NCBI GenBank assembly: GCA_949361645.1
Contig: OX442429.1
Coordinates: 2,917,231-2,981,230, forward strand
Length of the DNA stretch: 64,000 nucleotides
Source: Spongilla lacustris
Taxonomy: Eukaryota > Porifera > Demospongiae > Spongillida > Spongillidae
Reading direction: 5' to 3'
The translations under genes and the position numbers were made by a program. Every line of letters starts with the position of its first letter. Positions within the stretch are counted from its first letter, which is position 1. The notes beneath the pieces are model-generated. The model was not told where the DNA came from and ran no database searches. It saw only the letters and a list, made by a program, of their open reading frames with translations. Positions 1-11,279 of this stretch are shown here, one piece after another.

Positions 1-410
1 CAGCTGTAGCTGCCCCACCGGCAAAGAATGCGTGATGTCAGCGCAAGTGGTTCATTAATTTCATTTTTTCGAATATCAGTCGTATGATGTATTAAAAGTT
101 CGGCTGCACGGCATAGATTTACACGGTACGTAAATACGGCGCAAAGACAGTTTATATTCGCCTGCATGGCCGGCAGACCAAACGGAACTGATTCGCATTA
201 TAGTCAAACCATTGCCGGGATGGCTGCGATGCCGCCTCCATTCAATCATAGATTGTTCAATGCACCCGGCCGACTGATCTGCATGAGGATCCCTTTCATC
301 AAAGGGGCATGTTACGCATGTACCTAGTTTCCCTCTCTCTGTAAACCCAGTGTAATGTGAATCTAAGATCACTCAATTCTAAGCTAGCTAGAAGTCAACC
401 AAAGTCACTG
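1..410. other. No recognisable gene
   Basis: AT-rich sequence with only short open frames that lack splice context or familiar motifs. I see no repeat or gene that I can support here. Confidence 0.4.
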
Positions 411-1225
411 ATGATTATTATAATTTGGGACAGTTTCCCCAATGAAACTACGTTTTACTGATAGCATTATAAGATAACGTTTGAATCGCTATATCTTCCG
501 AACAATAAAGGCTATTGACTTCCTATTTTCAACACTTTATTTTACACCATTGCTCTATGATAAAATACATTTTGGTGTCTTGCACTTACTCCGTGTCAGC
601 GTTCACCAGGTTCAAACCCAACATAACTTTCGAAATGTAGGAGTAATTAAATCGCTTCAAATTCGGTTTGTAGGTATAGAGAGGTCCTATACCTATTGAT
701 TTGTTCTGTTCGGTAATTTTTATGTCATCCGTTACGGAGATACAATTGAACAAACTACGTGCACTTTTTCCCGCTCGATTCGAGCCAATGATACTACAAT
801 CACCGCCTCCCATACATTGAGCGGGACGCGATTTGCCCAAATCATTGGCGCGAATCGAGCGGGGAAAAGTGCACGTAGTTTGTTCAACTGTATATCTCCG
901 TAACAGATGACATAAAAATTAACGAACACAATAGGTATAGGACCTCTCTACCTACAAACCGAATTTGAAGCGATTTGATTACTCCCTCCTACAAAAAGTT
1001 ATGTTGGGTTTGAACCTGGTGGGGTATCCAATGTTGCAATGCTGGCACGGAACAAATGCAACACCAAACATAGAACAATGGTGTAGTATGAAGTGTTGAA
1101 AATAGGAAGTCGATAGCCTTTACCGTTCTGAAGATATAAGCGATTCAAACGTTATAACACGATAATTTAATAATAAAACATAGGACATTTTCACGGAAAC
1201 TGTCCCATTAGATTATAATTATAAC
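411..1225. mobile_element. Foldback (long inverted repeat) element, ~815 bp
   Basis: The left arm (about 411-785) and the right arm (about 845-1225) are reverse complements along most of their length, separated by only ~50-60 bases. Outer ends read GGGACAGTTTCC (427-438) and GGAAACTGTCCC (1195-1206); the inner ends share a block around GTGCACGTAGTTTGTTCAA. An AT-rich ATTATAATT motif lies outside each end and may be a target duplication, but it is nearly palindromic, so this is ambiguous. The short open frames inside are mirror images of each other and are not genes. This is the structure of a foldback or long-TIR MITE; the superfamily is not identifiable by eye. Confidence 0.8.
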
Positions 1226-2069
1226 CTGCATTATAATACATTTATGCATACATATCGCTGATAAAAATACTAATAAAAACGTCGCATTTAAAAAAGGGGG
1301 GGGGCATATTTGCTATCCTGTGCCGGCAAATCATTGTACCGAATGTGCGGCATACTCACATTTGCATGCATACAAATATCTTGCACATAAAAGTGTAGCA
1401 GTTGAGTTCTCTTGCAAATTAATGGACAGTACTAACTATAATGACATGTGCACGCATTGCCTGTGTGCATATGTCTTATGTTACATATTGCTATAAAAGA
1501 GAGTACAAGTACTTTATAGATTTGGGATACTCGATCGAAACCTGCTGTGCAATTGCACCTATGTGATGCATTCCTGAGGTTTGCAAGATATTAAATTCAT
1601 GCAGTTGCATAAATACAAAAAACTCTTTCTGCTCTATCAACACAATAAGGCGCGACTTCTGTTCACATGCAATGCCATGGCTCAGGAAATGCTTGACTGA
1701 AGAATTGCTAATGATGTAAAATTCTATTTTTAGTCGCTATTATGCGATTGAATAGACCCTTTTCATCGCGTGATTTAAAAAGACACTGATTAAAATTAAA
1801 ATTCAATGTTGTCCACCATATTCGTACGTTCACAGTAAGTGATTGTGAGCTTACAGGGCACTGACATCATTCCATGGTAAGAATATAAATAATCCAAAAC
1901 TGTAACTTAAACACCAAGATGGCGGACAACATTGAATATGAATTCCATTGAATTATTTTTCCCGTGATATTTGACATCACATGTATAATCGATCAGTTTG
2001 CGTGAAGCCCTCCAAAGCGTTACTATAACGCTCCTACATCCATACTTGCATTAAGTTTGACATCTAAAC
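1226..2069. other. No recognisable gene
   Basis: AT-rich unique-looking sequence with a short G run near 1297. No coding exon, RNA gene or repeat that I can support. Confidence 0.4.
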
Positions 2070-2070
2070 C

Positions 2071-2092
2071 AGGGGCGGATGCAGGATTTTGG

Positions 2093-2131
<39 letters not shown>
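2071..2131 (+). repeat. hAT/MITE-like terminus followed by 38-base G homopolymer
   Basis: CAGGGGCGGATGCAGGATTTT, the kind of end found on many animal hAT-derived non-autonomous elements, is followed within a few bases by an uninterrupted G run (2094-2131). A second copy of the terminus lies at 19989, just before the assembly gap. No matching opposite end was found, so the element is partial or its far end has decayed. Confidence 0.5.
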
Positions 2132-2133
<2 letters not shown>

Positions 2134-4970
2134 ACATGAATAGTCTTTTTGTGGTGCGCATTCTAAGATTTTATTGGAAACTAAGGCAACAACACCAATA
2201 AATGTGTGCCACTTGGTTACGTTCTGGTTTCTGGTACATGCATGCGCTTTTCTTTGCTATTTGAGCCACTACAAATTTACCATCAAGTATAGATAGTAGA
2301 AACTCTAAACTATTTATGCTTCAAGCAGTGAACAGTGTGACATTGGCACGCGAAAATATTTTTTGTATACATTCCAATTTTTCCACAGATTAGAAGCGGA
2401 GGCAATCATAAGTCATAACCACGTGCCACTCCGTTACGTTCTGGTTTCCATGCTATTGTGGTTTTTAAAGGGCTGCATGTGTTTCATCGTAGATTTGGAT
2501 TCGCCATTGTACGTTACATGCGCCGGCTTAGTTTCTTTGCTATGTTAAAATTTATACCATCATCTCTAAAAGCTTGCAGCAAGGTGCATTCAACTTTGAT
2601 GGGTACTGCATCTATATCAACTGCGCAATATTCCTTGATTGAGAAACACCCTGTGTGTAAGGGTTTGATTGATAGGACACTTGTTTCATTAATTTTTTGT
2701 ATTAGTGACTACATATATTGTATATATTGCACAATCCGTTATGATTATTAATTGGTAACGATATCGGTACATACATGTAGATATACCGGTACACAAATGT
2801 GAAATACACTAGCTAAGAATTCGTCGCATGGACCATTGCTATAGGAGACCTATATACGCGAATAAATTAAATAGTGCGCGTATTTTAATATAGACGGTAG
2901 AAATTACATAGCTAGCGCTTATAGCGTTTATTTGTTACATCATTTCCCCTTAGGATTAATAGTTGCATGTACATGTATGTATCTTCAATCGCCCACATGC
3001 ATGTTCTGAACACTTACGATATTTGCAGTTTGGGTTATAGCTGGAGCCGGGCTGTCTCGGGTGCCCTGGAATGAGTAGAATCAATACACATTTGCATGTA
3101 TAAACACTAAATTGTTCTACACAGTGCTGTAAACCTTAGCAACAATTATGTTACTAGTGATTCAAAGCTATGTTCTTACGATGACTACATGGACGTGCTG
3201 GGTTATTTGCGCCCATGTGATGACGAGACTCGTAAACAGCAAAGCAAAGATAAACTGGAACATTCTGGAATCTGCTCTGATGGTTATTGAAATATAAAAA
3301 GGAGCTGTCACAACTGAACCACGTTTGCACTCGGATCTCCCATTATAATACACATATATGCACACAAGTATGAACATACCTCGTACTACTGACTCCGTAC
3401 GGTTGAACATTTAAAAAACAAATCAATTTTTAATGTTCAAACACACAGTGATTTTACAGAGGATTTAAAAATCCTTTATAAAATCAAACCTTGATTTGAC
3501 GCGTTTTTTTCCTGTCGCTAATATATTAATATCCCCTTCTATAGAACGATTATCTACCACAGGCACTGCAATTGTCCGCCCCTGCAGTGTCCTCCTCCAT
3601 GCAGGAATGCCCCCTCATTGGAGGATGCAACACAGACATATGCCATGCACTGGACTTACCGCGCAATATGTATTTATTGAATCTCTGAATGCCAAGTTGT
3701 AAGGTAGGATAGGTTGGTTGTCCCTTAATTTATACCAACGTCAAATGACTTTTCCTCGTTTGGATCAATTATATCAATATTGACTTCCTCATCTCGTCGG
3801 TCCGATTGAATTATATCACCTTATTTTTAACTAAAGTTCGCAATTGTATACTTTGGAATGCATGCAGCTAGTGACTTCAAACCTCAATCTATATTATTCA
3901 AGGTGCTATGCGAGGAGAGAAGTTACGATCTACTGATCAACTGTATAATGCAGGCATGCGTGCATGTATGTGCTAAGGGGGAAAAAAGTCATACTGCATG
4001 TGCTTCTTTTGCTAAATGATCACTCCTTAAAATGTCTATAATCTACTGCGCCGGCATGTACAAGTGTATTTAAAAGCAAAGTAACAATAACAACGACTCG
4101 CTATAGCGAGTTATGGGTAAGGTGGGGAAAGGAGATCTTATATCAATTAAAAAGAATTTTGAGGATGATTAATGGATGTGCACATATTTATTATTTAACA
4201 TAATAATTATAATTATAGGTCTTCCACAGTTTTGTCTTAAATAAAGTTTATCTCGTTTATGTTATATAAGTATTGTCAAAAAATTATAGTAATCATTATA
4301 ATTATATATATAATATTATATATATATAGCAGAGACCCATTCCATGGACTGCATGAATAAAAGTGACCATTGAAAACGGAAATTCTCAAAAATGTTTAGA
4401 ATAGATATGAGATCCCCTCATGCACCTGTCCATAAATTGCTTATATATAGCTTGTTGACGTATTTCATTGACTTTCAGGTCAAATGCTGCTAAGCATATC
4501 ATGAGAGAGACCAGTGATGTACCAATACATCAGCTGGATGTGATCTTTGTGCACAGAGCTAAGGGCATCTGTAGCTGTAAAGTGGGAGCCACTGGCACCT
4601 AGCTCTAAGGAGATGGCAGTATATGGCCTTGTGTACTGTGAATGCTCCATGAAGCAAATAAAGGAAGCCATGCAGCTTTCTTAAATGCTGAGGATAGCTT
4701 GTGGTGATGATGGGACTGAAGTATATATCTTCTAGCTCCTACAGCACAACATTTTATCTTACCGTTGAGGCGCTACAGAGCCAGTTGTGATGGGTGAACA
4801 GGTGAGGTATACAAGGAGGCGATGTAAGCAGCTTGTGCATGGGTGCTGAGGGAGCTCCTCCATACTCATGTTCAATTGAAACCAGGTTGATTGAAGCCTG
4901 CATACGGGGTTAACTCAGTATTATATGTAGATACTATAATTCTATACCGCATTTTGATATAAATTAAAAC
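2132..4970. other. No recognisable gene; diverged local duplication
   Basis: The only structure I see is a weak similarity between about 2195-2300 and 2415-2560, which share a TTACGTTCTGGTTTC block and a downstream TTTCTTTGCTAT block. The rest is AT-rich with short AT microsatellites (for example around 4300-4330). No supported exon. Confidence 0.35.
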
Positions 4971-4975
4971 CTTTC

Positions 4976-5150
4976 CGCATGTTAATTGGCAAATTCTAGG
5001 GAAATATACCTGTCCGCATGCACATTGAGTATGTTGGCAAATATGTATTTCCTCGTGCATATCTGTTGAGTATATGTTGGCAAATATGCATTTCCGCGTG
5101 CACGTTGAGTATGTTGGCAAATATGCATTTCCACATGCATGTTGAGTATA
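4976..5150 (+). repeat. Tandem repeat, ~50 bp unit, about 4 copies
   Basis: Successive units contain GTTGAGTATGTTGGCAAATA followed by a TGCATTTCC block and a variable CGTG/CATG stretch. A single further copy sits at about 6128-6172, inside the neighbouring duplicated region. Confidence 0.75.
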
Positions 5151-5166
5151 GTTACATCTACATGTA

Positions 5167-6075
5167 AGTTGTTCCTCCTTTAGGTGTGTGTCTCACTGCT
5201 CAAATTCCCCTTTTGTAAGTGTGCATGTGACTATTGGTGCGATGAAGAATTTACCATGGAGCAAACTCATGCAGAGCCACTAGACAGACCAGAGATAGAC
5301 AGACCATTTAATATACTTAGCCTACATGTTAATTTGCATGCATGGCTTTTGTTTGTTATTTATTACGTCCGCTAACAGAAGATTTATATTGTAGACTTAT
5401 TAATAATTGATTACAGGCTAAAGGAAAAGGCTAGGGCACTACATCTTCACAAGTATGCTGGTTATGCATGGACAGCCGGTTCGAATAGAACTATATATAG
5501 GTACATGCATGCAGACATGCATTAATTGACGCATTGAACGAAATTTGCACTCTCATAATTCACATGCAAGCATATACATCACGAATTAGAAATAAAGAAC
5601 ACTGGCATGCGTACATAAATTAAGCTTGAGTTTTAATTTTTGAATGGCATGTTTCGGTGTGCCAGCACACTACATGAGTGCACGTCCGTGGTCGTTTGTT
5701 ACTGAAGTCAAGTTTAAGGTATGTAAGATATTGTGTGCGGACGGGAAAGTCAGGAACGTATAACGATGAAATCACTAGGCTAAAGGCAATTCCATGCACA
5801 CTCATATACACAGCGCTATATCAGATGGTCCCAGATAACCAAGCTTCCGCCAAAATCCGAAGGTCGGGCTACGGGCACCCAACTAATCCGTATACTGGTG
5901 AGTCATGATCAGCCGTAACATCGCACGGCGAGACAACGCGCGCCTCCTCTCTATAGATCAAACGATGTTGATGTCTTATTCAGTCGCGTCGATCCTTTTT
6001 AGCGGCATTGTTGCATGAACGCAAACCTGGAGTACAGTGGATGATGCCTCGATCCGAATCGATCCGGTTCCATGC
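5167..6075 (+). repeat. Direct duplication, copy 1
   Basis: From TGTTCCTCCTTTAGG onward this segment matches 6976-7585 almost base for base over some 600 bp. Both copies share the blocks GATGAAGAATTTACCATGGA and AGACAGACCAGAGATAGACA. Its last part (about 5920-6060, with CGAGACAACGCGCGCC and ACAGTGGATGAT) matches 8420-8530. The copies differ by scattered substitutions and small indels, so the duplication is not recent. No convincing gene was found in either copy. Confidence 0.8.
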
Positions 6076-6534
6076 ATGCAAAGCGGTTATAGAAGCAGGA
6101 TTGATGCGGTTTGCCGAATTCTATAGGGGAAATATACATTTCCGCGTGCATGTTGAGTATGTAGGCAAATTCTGGGGCATGTACAACTATTAATAACATG
6201 CAGGTTTCGTCTCTATCATGCAGGACGGCACCAAAATGACATAACAAGGTGTACTTCGTTGCGGCATTAGGTGTCTCCTGTCAAATAAAGAATTAAGCCA
6301 CGCCTCGATCTATATACATGTATATATGCATGATGCAAAAGCAAAGAGGTATATATAGTGAGGCTGGTGCATGAGCTAAGGATTCAGTACATCACGTGAG
6401 ATCAACAAAACTCTTGCATCCTCGTATGGCCTTTATCGTCATGCATGCAACCACTAATATATATAATTATGTGCTGTGTTTATAATAAAGAATGTGCATC
6501 TTTACGGGCGCGTCTTTTTAACGTATAGACACAG

Positions 6535-6880
6535 GATGTCGAAAGACACGCGAAGAAGACAAGGCAGAAGGCACAAAGACACGTGCGGATACTACAAAGA
6601 AACGCAATTGAAGAAATTGTCGATAAAACCTACACAAAGATACCCATGCAGCCCCACGAGAGAACTTCATATATATACGACAAGAAACGAAGCAGCGTTA
6701 TGGTTAGGAGGCTGACTCGATGTCAATGGAGTTCTATCGTGGGGCTGGGTGTCCTTTTGTAGGTTTTGTCGAAAATCTCGTAGGGACATCGTCTTTGCGT
6801 TTCTTTGCATGCAATATCCTCACGTGTCTTAGTGCCTTCTGGCTTGTTTTTATGTGTTTTTTTCGTGTCTTTTTTTATCA
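6535..6880. mobile_element. Foldback element, ~350 bp
   Basis: About 150 bp of sequence (AGACACGCGAAGAAGACAAG through GCAGCCCCACGAGAGAAC) reappears as an imperfect reverse complement (GTTCTATCGTGGGGCTGGGT through TTTTTCGTGTCTTTTTTT). The loop is about 60 bp. The two open frames on the plus strand are mirror readings of one inverted repeat, not genes. Confidence 0.75.
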
Positions 6881-6975
6881 TGTGGTAATGATGCAAGGAC
6901 TATATATTATAGGTAGCTGCAGATTGTTGAATAGGCCTATATTGCTAATAGCGATACTAGTTACATATATGCATG

Positions 6976-7585
6976 TTGTTCCTCCTTTAGGTATGTGTCT
7001 CACTGCTCAAATTCCTCTTTCGTATGTGTGCACGTGGCTATTGGTGCGATGAAGAATTTACCATGGAGCAAACTGATGCAGAGCTAGACAGACCAGAGAT
7101 AGACAGACCATTTAATATACTGTGCCTCCCTTTATGTTAATTTGCATGGCTTTTGTTTGTTATTTACTACGTCCGCTACCAGAAGATTTATAGTATAGAC
7201 TTAATTGATTACAGGCTAAAGGAAAGGGCAATTAACTTATAAAACATCTTTACAAGTATATACCAGTTATGAACAGCCGGTTCGAATTGAACCTGGTACA
7301 TGCAGACATGCATGTATTGAGTCATAACTGAAGCATTGAATGAAATTTGCAATCGCATATATTTCACATGCATATATATACATCCCGAATAAAAAATAAG
7401 AATGATTTACTCGTATAATGCGCATGCGTACAGAAAAATTAAGCTATAGAGGAAATTTTGGAATGGCATGCTTGTGCCAGCATACTACATGAGTGCACGT
7501 CCGTGGTCGTTTGATTGTTACTGCAGAAGTCAAGTTTAAGGTAAGATATTGCGCGCGGGCGGGATAGTCGGGAACGTAACCATGC
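6976..7585 (+). repeat. Direct duplication, copy 2 (interrupted)
   Basis: Partner of 5167-5770. The collinear match stops at about 7585, where a ~813 bp terminal-inverted-repeat insertion begins, and resumes after it around 8415-8530. Confidence 0.75.
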
Positions 7586-7590
7586 ATGAT

Positions 7591-8403
7591 ACAGTCTAGC
7601 CCGTTAGTAGCGCACTGCGTTAATAGCGCATTCCCTCGTTAGTAGCGCAATGTTGAATACATCATATAGTGCGGTGGTACAGATGAACGATAGCGCAGAT
7701 GTACAGCCCTGACAAGCGCTGCATTGCACCACAATGCACAGTATAGCGCTAAAAGACGCGCGAGACGCGCACAAAGACAAGCGAAAAAGAGCACAGTAAA
7801 TCAGCTCGCATGCGGCACTATGCACAAAAGACTCATTTTCGACCTCTGCAGCCAGATACGGCAGAAGCTACAGAAGGTATTTTTTCGCAGCAATAACGAC
7901 AGCTATTCAGTGGCTAGAGCTGCATGGCAGTGGAAAATGGAACAACCCACATGTGTGCAACTGAGTGGGCGAATGCTCCTGGCGAGATGGAAACTGCAGA
8001 GGGGGCTGATTGAGATCATTGCTCAAATAGCTGCCCGATTAATGGGTCGAGACATAGAGGATGCATGGTACATGATGATGTAAATGATGGAGACGCTGAT
8101 CCAAAGAATTAATGTAGAACCCCGAATTAACCGTGCATGTGCCACTTGAAGAGGAAAAACAGTTGTGAGGTATAGCTTTGTTTACTGCATGAATTCGAAG
8201 CTGGCTACAAGGCAGTAACGTTTTCTGCTTGCCGAGAAATGGTTTAAGCTATACATGCATGTATTGTGTATACACTGCTTATAGTACTTACCGAGTTTGT
8301 GCAAATACATTCATTTGACCATAATTAACCACCCCCTGCCCTTTAAGAGCGCCATCTACGGTAATAGCGCAGGGCACAAACGTGGCGCTACTATAATGAC
8401 TGT
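7591..8403. mobile_element. Candidate non-autonomous DNA transposon, ~813 bp
   Basis: The left end reads ACAGTC followed by TTAGTAGCGC (7591-7613). The right end, read on the other strand, gives ACAGTC followed by TATAGTAGCGC (8384-8403). The TAGTAGCGC/TAATAGCGC motif recurs several times near each end, like subterminal transposase-binding repeats. The element interrupts copy 2 of the local duplication. A 119-codon plus-strand open frame inside (7724-8083) is rich in basic residues at its start but matches nothing I know. No clear target duplication was found, so the boundaries are provisional. Confidence 0.5.
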
Positions 8404-8530
8404 ATATAGGTATATCACAGGATCGCACGAGACAACGCGCGCCACCTCTCCATAGATCAAACGACGTCCTTTTTAGCGGCATAGTTCCATGAACGCAAAC
8501 CTATAGTACAGTGGATGATTCGATCCCGGT

Positions 8531-9240
8531 TTAAAGGAGAAGTTGCCACGTAAATAGTTACGATTGCGCTGCGCGAACCGATGTGCAGAACCCGCTATAA
8601 AAGGCGCTAGACTGCTCGAGGACTTTCCTCAAATACGTCATGACTAAATGGCGAAAGGTCGGTCGTTTTGTACTTGCGTTTTCAATCGGTTATCCTGTTA
8701 CTTTTTGGACCAAAAAACACAGAGGCAATTGGTTATCTATGTAGCTTTTCACAAAAGAAACATATATATAGGCCGATTGCGATCGAGTTCTCTGCGATGC
8801 ATGCCACACGTACGTTGCGCGCTACAACAGGACATGCACGTGCGAGTACTATATAGGCCTAGTTCATTGTACTGAGTCTCGACTGATCCTATATAGACTT
8901 TTACTTTCATCGTCGAATCTGTTCACCGAGTACTAGAACTGTTACTTGAAGCGGTAACGATGTATGTGCGCATACGTCTCTCTTACTCTTATGCCTTATA
9001 CTTAGTTACCATCACCCAGGCCAGGTATAAACGAACAAAACATCACAATGAAACACAAAAAGAAGGCTGTAGCAAACATAGCGTTACGTATTGCTACCCC
9101 TGCATGGCCCTGATTCGCTTGCTATCTCCAGCCACATCTTCACGTGCTTCAGTTGTTTTCCCCGTTTGGTATGCTGGCAATGGCACAAACATTGATAACT
9201 GATGTTCCACAAAATGAAACAAGTAAAGATATGTATATAG
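8531..9240. other. No recognisable gene; TATA-like site
   Basis: A TATAAAAG box at 8596-8603 in a CG-richer stretch could be a promoter, but no downstream exon with a convincing donor or recognisable protein supports this. Overlapping short open frames at 8648-8875 are unrecognised. Confidence 0.25.
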
Positions 9241-9242
9241 GT

Positions 9243-9459
9243 ATTTCAGACAGCAGGTCATTGAGGTGAAGGCCAGTGTGAGAGGTATAGAGGATGTGAG
9301 TGTGAATGTGGGTGGAGGTGTGAGTATGGGTGGAGGTGTGATGAGAGTATGGGTGGCGTATGGGTGCAAAAGTGCAAGTGGGAGTTGAGGTATGAGTGGG
9401 TGGAGGGGAGGTATGAATGGCATGTGAGTTTCGGTGTAAGTATGAGTATGGGTGGAGGC
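9243..9459 (+). repeat. GT-rich minisatellite, left part
   Basis: Degenerate units of GTGGGTGGAGGTGTGAGTAT. The same repeat continues at 10777-10945, so a single array has been split by the hAT element between them. Confidence 0.8.
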
Positions 9460-9827
9460 TAGGGTGTGTAACCGGTTATCAGGTTATTCGGGTTATTCGG
9501 ATATTCGCAAAAACCTATCCGTTCGAATAGTAATTTAGCATTACTCGGAAAAATCGATTATTGGATTTGTTCTATTCGAAATAACCGGTTTGTGAATCTC
9601 CATTCGGAGGTACTTAGGTATTCGTCGTCTGCATCGACAATTCGCCCATTATTCGAATACCTTTTTATGACGATATCCGGATACGCGTTTACGATATTAC
9701 ACGTAGGATAATAATAACATCTAATTTGAAACGTAACATTAAATAAAATAAAAAAAACATTAAATAACGTCACTATTGTTACTATTTATATATACGTGGG
9801 GACGAGATCAGGTGCAGTTTACACGTA

Positions 9828-10112
9828 CGGGCAGTAATTCGAACTAGCCAACAGATTAGTTGGGCGTGGCCCGCCCTTCGCGTATTGGCTTCCGCCAATA
9901 CGCGAAGGGCGGGCCACGCCCAACTACCAACAGTTCTCCCTCTTCACGAGTCATGACGACGGACAGCTCCAGCTACAGATCAAAGTTAGTTCGCTTAGTG
10001 CATTTCGGGCAGTGATTCGAACTAGCCAACAGATCAGATCTCCCTCTTCACAAGTCATGACGACGGACAGCTCCAGCTACAGATCAAAGTTAGTTCGCTT
10101 AGTGCATTTCGA
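9828..10112 (+). repeat. Tandem duplication (2 x ~105 bp) inside the hAT element
   Basis: The block starting CGGGCAGTRATTCGAACTAG and ending TTAGTTCGCTTAGTGCATTT occurs twice in direct orientation (9828-10006 and 10007-10112). Copy 1 is longer only because it contains the hairpin insertion at 9857-9926, so copy 2 shows the empty site. Confidence 0.85.
9857..9926. mobile_element. 70-bp perfect hairpin insertion
   Basis: Two exact 32-base arms (9858-9889 and 9894-9925) are separated by only TTCC. The ends read TAGTTGGGCG and CGCCCAACTA. It is flanked by CCAACAGAT on the left and CCAACAGTT on the right, an approximate 9-base duplication. The neighbouring tandem copy lacks the insertion. The same terminal motif, CGCCCAACTA, occurs at about 50037 and 55152, suggesting a dispersed family. 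Confidence 0.8.
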
Positions 10113-10784
10113 ACTAGCTGGTTTCTTGCATCACTCTCTCTCTCTGAGCTGATATTGCCGCGATCGTACTATAGTTAGGCCTACTTAGTTACTAGTATTT
10201 TAAAAACTCGCGATGGTGAAATGGAGGCTACATGGCCGGTGGTGCGTAAACTACATCTGTGGTTCTACTCTTTTGGCATCGGGTGCGATTTGAAGGTAGA
10301 CCTCAGCGTGGCCACGCTAACTTAGGTCAGGACACGCCCATCTAGGTATGTGGTTAGGCCAAGCCTATATAGGTAGCTGTGGTTGTGTGCTGAGTGCATC
10401 TGGTATAATGTGGGTAGCTGTGGATGCATGCTGTACTAATCTGGTGTAATGTGGGTAGTTGTAGGAGGGTGTCTGACCAGTGTGATGGGGGTAGCAATGG
10501 TTGTGTGCCTCATGAGGGCATCTGGTGTTATGGTTTAGCTGTAGGAGGGTCTCTGGTGTGATGTGTACATTTAGGTGGCTCAGTGAGCTGAAAACCTGAA
10601 TAACCTAGGTATTCGGCAGGCAAATTGTCAAAACCTATTCGGAAAAATCGATTTTCTTTTTTAAAGTATTCGGAAAAATCGATTTTCAGATCCAGAAAAA
10701 CCTGAAAAATCGATTAGTGTTTTAAAAGTATTCGGAAAAATCGATTTTCATTATTCAGGGGAGGTTACACACCCTAGTGGAGGC

Positions 10785-10945
10785 GGAGGTAGTGAGTATG
10801 TGTGGAGGCGTGACTATGGGTGAATGCATATGCAAATGAGGGTGAGGTGTATGGGTGGAGGTATGGATGTGGGCAGGGATATGAGTATGTGAGTATGGGT
10901 GGAGGTGGAGATAGTGAAGGTGGTATAGGTGGAGTGGGGTGAGTC
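10785..10945 (+). repeat. GT-rich minisatellite, right part
   Basis: Continuation of the array at 9243-9459, with units such as GAGTATGGGTGGAGGTGGAG. Confidence 0.75.
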
Positions 10946-11279
10946 ACAAACAATTTCATTCTTGATGATGACTCTAAATAAAGCCTTGTGGGGCCATCAA
11001 ATGTAGCTCATTGTGGTGCAAGACAAGTTAGCAAACATACATAAACAAACACCCACACCCACATGCATGTTGATGCATCTGGGGAGGGGGGGGGGGGGGG
11101 GGACAATGTATTAAATGAACCTAGTGAGTATATTGTGAGATCCCAATGTATGGTACACATATGAACATATTCTCGGAGCAGTACATGCACAGCTGCTGAG
11201 CTACAAGTGTATTATATATCACCTTACAGATATAGGATAGCATGTATAATTTCACAATACATATCCATACCTTACAACT
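10946..11279. other. Intergenic sequence with G homopolymer
   Basis: A run of about 20 G lies at 11083-11102. Nothing else recognised. It lies downstream of the minus-strand gene that ends at 11280. Confidence 0.4.

Larger units (their letters stand above)
9460..10776. mobile_element. Non-autonomous hAT element, 1317 bp, 8-bp TSD
   Basis: Perfect 14-bp terminal inverted repeats, TAGGGTGTGTAACC at the left and GGTTACACACCCTA at the right, are flanked by an exact 8-bp duplication GTGGAGGC (9452-9459 and 10777-10784). Eight-base duplications are the hallmark of hAT transposition. Subterminal regions are filled with TATTCGGAAAAATCGATTTT-type repeats on both sides, as is common for hAT transposase binding sites. 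The interior holds a 105-bp tandem duplication, a hairpin insertion and a degenerate ~55-bp repeat (10370-10570). There is no transposase-length open frame, so mobility would have needed a transposase supplied in trans. Confidence 0.9.

Noticed and set aside
5470..5490. tRNA B-box-like GGTTCGAAT (also near 7278)
   Set aside because: No matching A box or cloverleaf could be built around either copy.
7724..8083. 119-codon open frame as a real gene
   Set aside because: Basic N terminus but no recognised motif, no homologue recalled, and it sits within a non-autonomous-looking inserted element. Kept only as a note.
8596..8603. TATAAAAG as a core promoter
   Set aside because: No supported coding exon follows within several hundred bases; such boxes occur by chance in AT-rich DNA.
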